Made by a program: the position numbers and the translations under genes
Shown here: positions 63,880-64,000 of the stretch, one piece after another
Position numbering within the stretch: position 1 is the stretch's first letter
How the letters are laid out: each line of letters begins with the position of its first letter
NCBI GenBank assembly: GCA_033782935.1
Contig: JAWQEG010000710.1
Span: 4,154,001 to 4,218,000, forward strand
Direction of reading: 5' to 3'
From: Petrolisthes cinctipes
Lineage: Eukaryota; Arthropoda; Malacostraca; Decapoda; Porcellanidae
DNA length: 64,000 bases
The notes under the pieces: generated by a model
Database searches by the model: none
Told to the model about the DNA's origin: nothing
Seen by the model: the letters and a program-made list of their open reading frames with translations, nothing else

Positions 63880-64000
63880 ACTCTGTGTTAGAGTATTTTC
63901 AAAATACAGGCCCAAAACATGCTGAAAATCGATATTTTAGATGCCCAAAGTCAATATGTGCATGTATCTTCTGTACCCGTTTATATATCAAATTCAGCCT

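Larger units (their letters stand above)
1..64000 (+). repeat. Satellite DNA array filling the whole window
   Basis: Every line of the window contains recognisable copies of one monomer family. The anchor caaattcag (or close variants) recurs at spacings of mostly 177, 176 and 148 (or 138) bp. Dividing the window by the mean monomer length gives roughly 380 monomers. All copies point the same way; I saw no inverted block, no unique insert and no transposon. There is no gene-like region anywhere, so all gene-free stretches are accounted for by this array. A long uniform head-to-tail array fits centromeric or pericentromeric satellite of a eukaryote; that location is inference, since nothing here binds it to a chromosome. 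The family is not one I recognise. Confidence 0.98.

Noticed and set aside
1..64000. Human or primate alpha satellite, because of the near-171-bp monomer
   Set aside because: The monomer lengths (177/176/148) and sequence do not match alpha satellite as I know it. The similarity is only in size, which is common to many centromeric satellites.
1..64000. CRISPR array
   Set aside because: There are no short repeats separated by unrelated unique spacers. All sequence between anchors is conserved from unit to unit.

Overview
The window is satellite DNA from end to end. I find no supportable gene, RNA gene, transposon, CRISPR array or unique-sequence island in its 64,000 bases. Every stretch reads as one family of AT-rich tandem repeats (about 39% GC by hand count of one reference monomer), all in the same orientation. 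Long, single-family, head-to-tail arrays like this are typical of centromeric or pericentromeric heterochromatin in eukaryotes (plant or animal). I do not recognise the family and cannot name the organism. It resembles neither human alpha satellite nor the plant centromere satellites I can recall.

The array is nested. (1) The oldest layer is a half-monomer of about 87-90 bp. (2) Two diverged half-monomers (H1 87 bp + H2 89-90 bp) make a monomer of 176-177 bp. (3) Three monomers make a higher-order repeat (HOR) of 501 bp: A (177) + B (176) + C (148). C is a normal monomer that lacks 29 bp near its end. A further 10-bp deletion in many C copies gives a 491-bp HOR. (4) Two HOR types, A1-B1-C2 and A2-B2-C1, often alternate, so the practical period over much of 17-47 kb is 992-1002 bp. 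(5) Blocks of HORs are themselves duplicated with periods of 3,320, 2,634, 2,483, about 3,319, 1,179 and 1,002 bp. (6) At the largest scale, much of 18.2-30.5 kb recurs, rearranged and expanded, within 30.5-47.9 kb.

Layout: 1-9.8 kb is irregular, with B-B pairs, A-C dimers and shortened A monomers, and ends in a half-register fusion at 9689-9955. 9832-16664 is two complete 3,320-bp blocks plus the start of a third, identical wherever I compared them. 16.7-21.3 kb is mixed HORs. 21.3-30.5 kb and 38.9-47.9 kb are the two long related copies. 30.5-38.9 kb lies between them and is rich in 1-kb duplications. 47.9-49.9 kb carries two copies of one unusual breakpoint. 49.9-55.2 kb is a 2,634-bp tandem duplication. 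55.2-64 kb is mixed HORs ending in a 1,179-bp duplication.

The many open reading frames of 60-213 codons are by-products of the repeat. Because 501 is divisible by three, the same accidental frame recurs every HOR. Most of the longer forward ones start at GTG rather than ATG, and they end at fixed points in the monomer. I call no CDS. All positions and spacings were counted by eye from the sequence; no alignment was run.
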